Assembly: GCA_029213005.1 (NCBI GenBank)
Contig: JARGPI010000007.1
Location: 1 to 64,000 of the forward strand
From: Verrucomicrobiales bacterium
Lineage (GTDB): Bacteria > Verrucomicrobiota > Verrucomicrobiia > Verrucomicrobiales > DEV007
Direction of reading: 5' to 3'
Length of the DNA: 64,000 bases
Notes under the pieces: model-generated
The model's input: only the letters and a program-made list of their open reading frames with translations
Database searches by the model: none
Told to the model about the DNA's origin: nothing
Translations under genes and position numbers: made by a program
Shown: positions 62,055-64,000 of the stretch, in pieces
How positions within the stretch are numbered: position 1 is the first letter of the stretch
Layout: the number at the start of each line of letters is the position of its first letter

Positions 62055-63119
62055 TTAGAGCGCCAATTCCATTTGGACTAAATCGGGATCCACAACGGGT
62101 TCACAGATTTCATCGTCCACAAATGTCGTCGCTTCTTTTAACTTGAGAGTGCTTTTCTCAGGTAGGGTGGGATAGATCGGGTCAACCTCGCGGTTTTCGT
62201 TAACTCCTTTAGCTTCAATAAAAACTGCCTCGGCAGGTTTCTCGTCGCTTTTATCAAGATTCGCTTCCACTGCCGCGACTGCTTTTGCGATATCTTCATC
62301 CAGTGGCGTTCTGGGTTGGATCGCAACGCCTTTCAAAGCGGGATAGAGAGGCGTCGGGGATTTTCTCTCCGCACACTCAACTTCCACATCGGTCAGTCCG
62401 ATTTCACCGAGAGCTCCTCTTGCGAATTCGAGCGCTTTTTCCGCAGTGTTACAATCGGAGCTGAGGTGGCCGAGAATAACGCGGTTGAGATCCGCGGTTG
62501 CGACTTCTTTGAGTAGTTCCGCAGTCTGTTTGTTGCTGAGATGGCCGTGACGATTGCTGATCCGCTGCTTCAATGACCAGGGACGTTTTTCATCGTTCTG
62601 CAACATTATGTCGTCGTAGTTTGATTCGACGAAAAGTGAGTCGACTCCTTTGAGTCGTTCGATGATGAGTCGGGTGACGTGTCCGACATCACTTAAAATG
62701 CCGAGAGAGCCTCCGGGGCTCCGAAAGACAAAGCCAACCGGGTCGACCGCATCGTGCGGCACGTTAAAAGAATCAATCTCGATGTCTCCCACGGTGAAAC
62801 AGGAGCCTGCTTCGAATTTCCGCCAACTGATCTGAGCCTTCTTAATCTTGTCCTGTTGAACAATGTGGCTGGTGTGGACCGTCGCGTAAACCGGAAGGGG
62901 ACGTTTCCGGCAGAAAACTTCGAGCCCCTGAACGTGATCACCGTGCTCGTGTGTGAGCACGATAGCGGTCAGAGAATCCGGATCGACCCCGATTTCTTCC
63001 AGTCTGACTTTCAATTGGCGGGCGGAGAGTCCGGCATCCACCAAAATCCGGGTTTCCCCGTAACACACCACTGCACTGTTTCCGGAACTGCCACTTCCAA
63101 GGACCGCGAATTCGATCAT
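62055..63119 (-). CDS. MBL-fold metallo-hydrolase, WalJ/YycJ type
   Basis: A 354-residue metallo-beta-lactamase-fold enzyme. The start FAVLGSGSSGNS and the metal motif H57-E-H59-G-D61-H62 are those of the YycJ/WalJ family, implicated in DNA processing and cell-wall signalling; HLSNKQTAELL and ILGHLSSDCN follow. The C-terminal 85 residues are acidic, Pro-rich and absent from typical members (about 265 residues long). No walRK genes are nearby. Confidence 0.9.
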   Translation of the reverse strand: MIEFAVLGSGSSGNSAVVCYGETRILVDAGLSARQLKVRLEEIGVDPDSLTAIVLTHEHGDHVQGLEVFCRKRPLPVYATVHTSHIVQQDKIKKAQISWRKFEAGSCFTVGDIEIDSFNVPHDAVDPVGFVFRSPGGSLGILSDVGHVTRLIIERLKGVDSLFVESNYDDIMLQNDEKRPWSLKQRISNRHGHLSNKQTAELLKEVATADLNRVILGHLSSDCNTAEKALEFARGALGEIGLTDVEVECAERKSPTPLYPALKGVAIQPRTPLDEDIAKAVAAVEANLDKSDEKPAEAVFIEAKGVNENREVDPIYPTLPEKSTLKLKEATTFVDDEICEPVVDPDLVQMELAL

Positions 63120-63223
63120 GAGGTTAATCTAAGGAACCTCGCCGCAGTCACAATCGGAAATTTCGAAAAAATGAAATTTCAGAATCTGGAAATGTTCAAA
63201 AGGACAAGAATATCAACTTTTGT

Positions 63224-64000
63224 CTATTTATCGTCCAGCTTCTTCGAGAGTTTCTCGCTGCTGCGCTCTAGAATTCTGCGTTCCTCAGCGGTGAGGCTCT
63301 GCATACCCTCCTGACTGATTTTTTCAAGTATCGTATCGACCTTTTTATTCAGGTAGACAGTTTCCTTCTCTCGCTTCTTTTTGATCTGCTCTTCGGCGGC
63401 TTCTGCGATCTTGGAGCGCGGTTTTTTACCCGTGTCCCGAATAGTAGCTTCCCGCTCTTTGAGGTGGGGGAGGACGTGCTTCACCGAAAGCCAGCCCGCA
63501 GCCATCCCACCGAGGTGAGCAATGTAGGAAATTCCCGTCAAAGAACCGAGTGAGGCGAAAAGTCCGATCAGGTTAATTGCCAGAATCACCCAGCCGAAAT
63601 ATTTGATCTTGAACTGGAAAGGAAGAAATAGAAGGGAAACGGTTTGTTCCGGTATCGTGACGATCACCGCGATAACAATGGCGAGAACAGAAGCGGACGC
63701 GCCCACCACGGAACTGTTGGCGAAGCCCATTCCCCAGAGAATATGAGCAAGACCACCCAGAAGGCCCCCAAACAGATAAGTCTGAAGAACCCAGCGGGAC
63801 CCAATGACCTGTTCGAACATTTTTCCGAGGAAAAACAGGCCCAACATGTTCCCGAACAGGTGGCCAATATCGGCATGACAGAACTGAAAGGTAACAAGTC
63901 GCCACACCTGACCTGAAAAAAGTGTGTCCTTCGACAAATTAACATAACCGGCGATGCGATTGTCAAAAATGAGGTGCTGAACCAGGTAGATGGCTATGTT
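63224..64000 (-). CDS. Rhomboid family intramembrane serine protease (5' end outside the window)
   Basis: The frame stays open to the right edge, so the N-terminus is missing. WRLVTFQFCHADIGHLFGNM is a standard rhomboid block, GASAS holds the catalytic serine and IAHLGGMAAG the catalytic histidine, both in membrane segments. About five segments are seen here. The C-terminal 85 residues are a charged, Lys/Glu-rich cytoplasmic tail. No substrate can be inferred. The internal TTG at 63937 is not the start. Confidence 0.92.
   Translation of the reverse strand, partial: NIAIYLVQHLIFDNRIAGYVNLSKDTLFSGQVWRLVTFQFCHADIGHLFGNMLGLFFLGKMFEQVIGSRWVLQTYLFGGLLGGLAHILWGMGFANSSVVGASASVLAIVIAVIVTIPEQTVSLLFLPFQFKIKYFGWVILAINLIGLFASLGSLTGISYIAHLGGMAAGWLSVKHVLPHLKEREATIRDTGKKPRSKIAEAAEEQIKKKREKETVYLNKKVDTILEKISQEGMQSLTAEERRILERSSEKLSKKLDDK

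Noticed and set aside
1..64000. tRNA or rRNA genes
   Set aside because: No T-loop-like GGTTCGAAT with matching acceptor arms and no rRNA segments were seen by eye; a covariance search was not possible here.

Overview
The window reads as a stretch of a chromosome from a member of the Verrucomicrobiota (PVC superphylum). This is an inference from gene content: a cytochrome-c/DUF1549/DUF1553 gene overlapping a DUF1501 gene, several sulfatases, sialate O-acetylesterase and DUF1080-type lectin-fold enzymes, Tat-exported Gfo/Idh/MocA oxidoreductases, a DnaK-like Hsp70 with a long C-terminal part, and a meso-DAP type MurE. No rRNA, tRNA or prophage module was seen. Genes are dense on both strands.

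Layout. 0-10 kb: an exported esterase, then a peptidoglycan/division (dcw) block rsmH-ftsL-like-ftsI-murE-murF-mraY that lacks mraZ upstream and stops after mraY; a YheT-like hydrolase follows on the other strand. 10-20 kb: RidA, a Wzz-like membrane protein, serA, a Tat oxidoreductase, a TPR protein, two paralogous LysM membrane proteins, and a BlaI/M56 regulatory pair. 20-28 kb: argH, a small membrane protein with a PDZ protein, an Uup-like ABC-F ATPase, a leucine-rich-repeat lipoprotein and murJ. 27.7-32.1 kb is the accessory part: a frameshifted and truncated gene remnant, a 92/93-bp tandem repeat with hairpins, a gene-free region that looks like a structured RNA ending in an intrinsic terminator, a TraR/DksA zinc-finger protein, a threonine-dehydratase-like enzyme, and a REP/RAYT system in which an IS200-like transposase sits between two mirror-image 90-bp triple-hairpin modules next to a transposase-free copy. 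32-38 kb: a sulfatase divergent from the DUF1549/DUF1553-DUF1501 pair. 38-48 kb: membrane proteins, xylA, a methyltransferase, a triple-FKBP isomerase, exported hydrolase/lectin-fold proteins, NUDIX, a metal-type ABC ATPase, DUF2059 and an unknown 438-residue protein. 48-64 kb: a hydrolase, a DUF5722-sulfatase fusion, Hsp70, a SASA-DUF1080 fusion, an M20 peptidase, trpE, a DUF937 protein, a WalJ/YycJ-type metallo-hydrolase and a rhomboid protease cut by the right edge.

The most unusual signal crosses gene boundaries. An 11-bp core, GTAC-NGG-GTAC, occurs in pairs or triplets whose members always start exactly 22 bp apart, whether the copies are inverted (14.95 and 23.13 kb) or direct (34.11 and 52.50 kb). 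One array is embedded in the DUF1549/DUF1553 reading frame and another ends six bases before the hsp70 start. I do not recognise this repeat family.

Functionally the window combines core envelope synthesis (Fts/Mur/MraY/MurJ, LysM proteins) and amino-acid synthesis (serA, argH, trpE) with exported enzymes for sulfated and acetylated polysaccharides, which fits a heterotrophic polysaccharide-degrading lifestyle.
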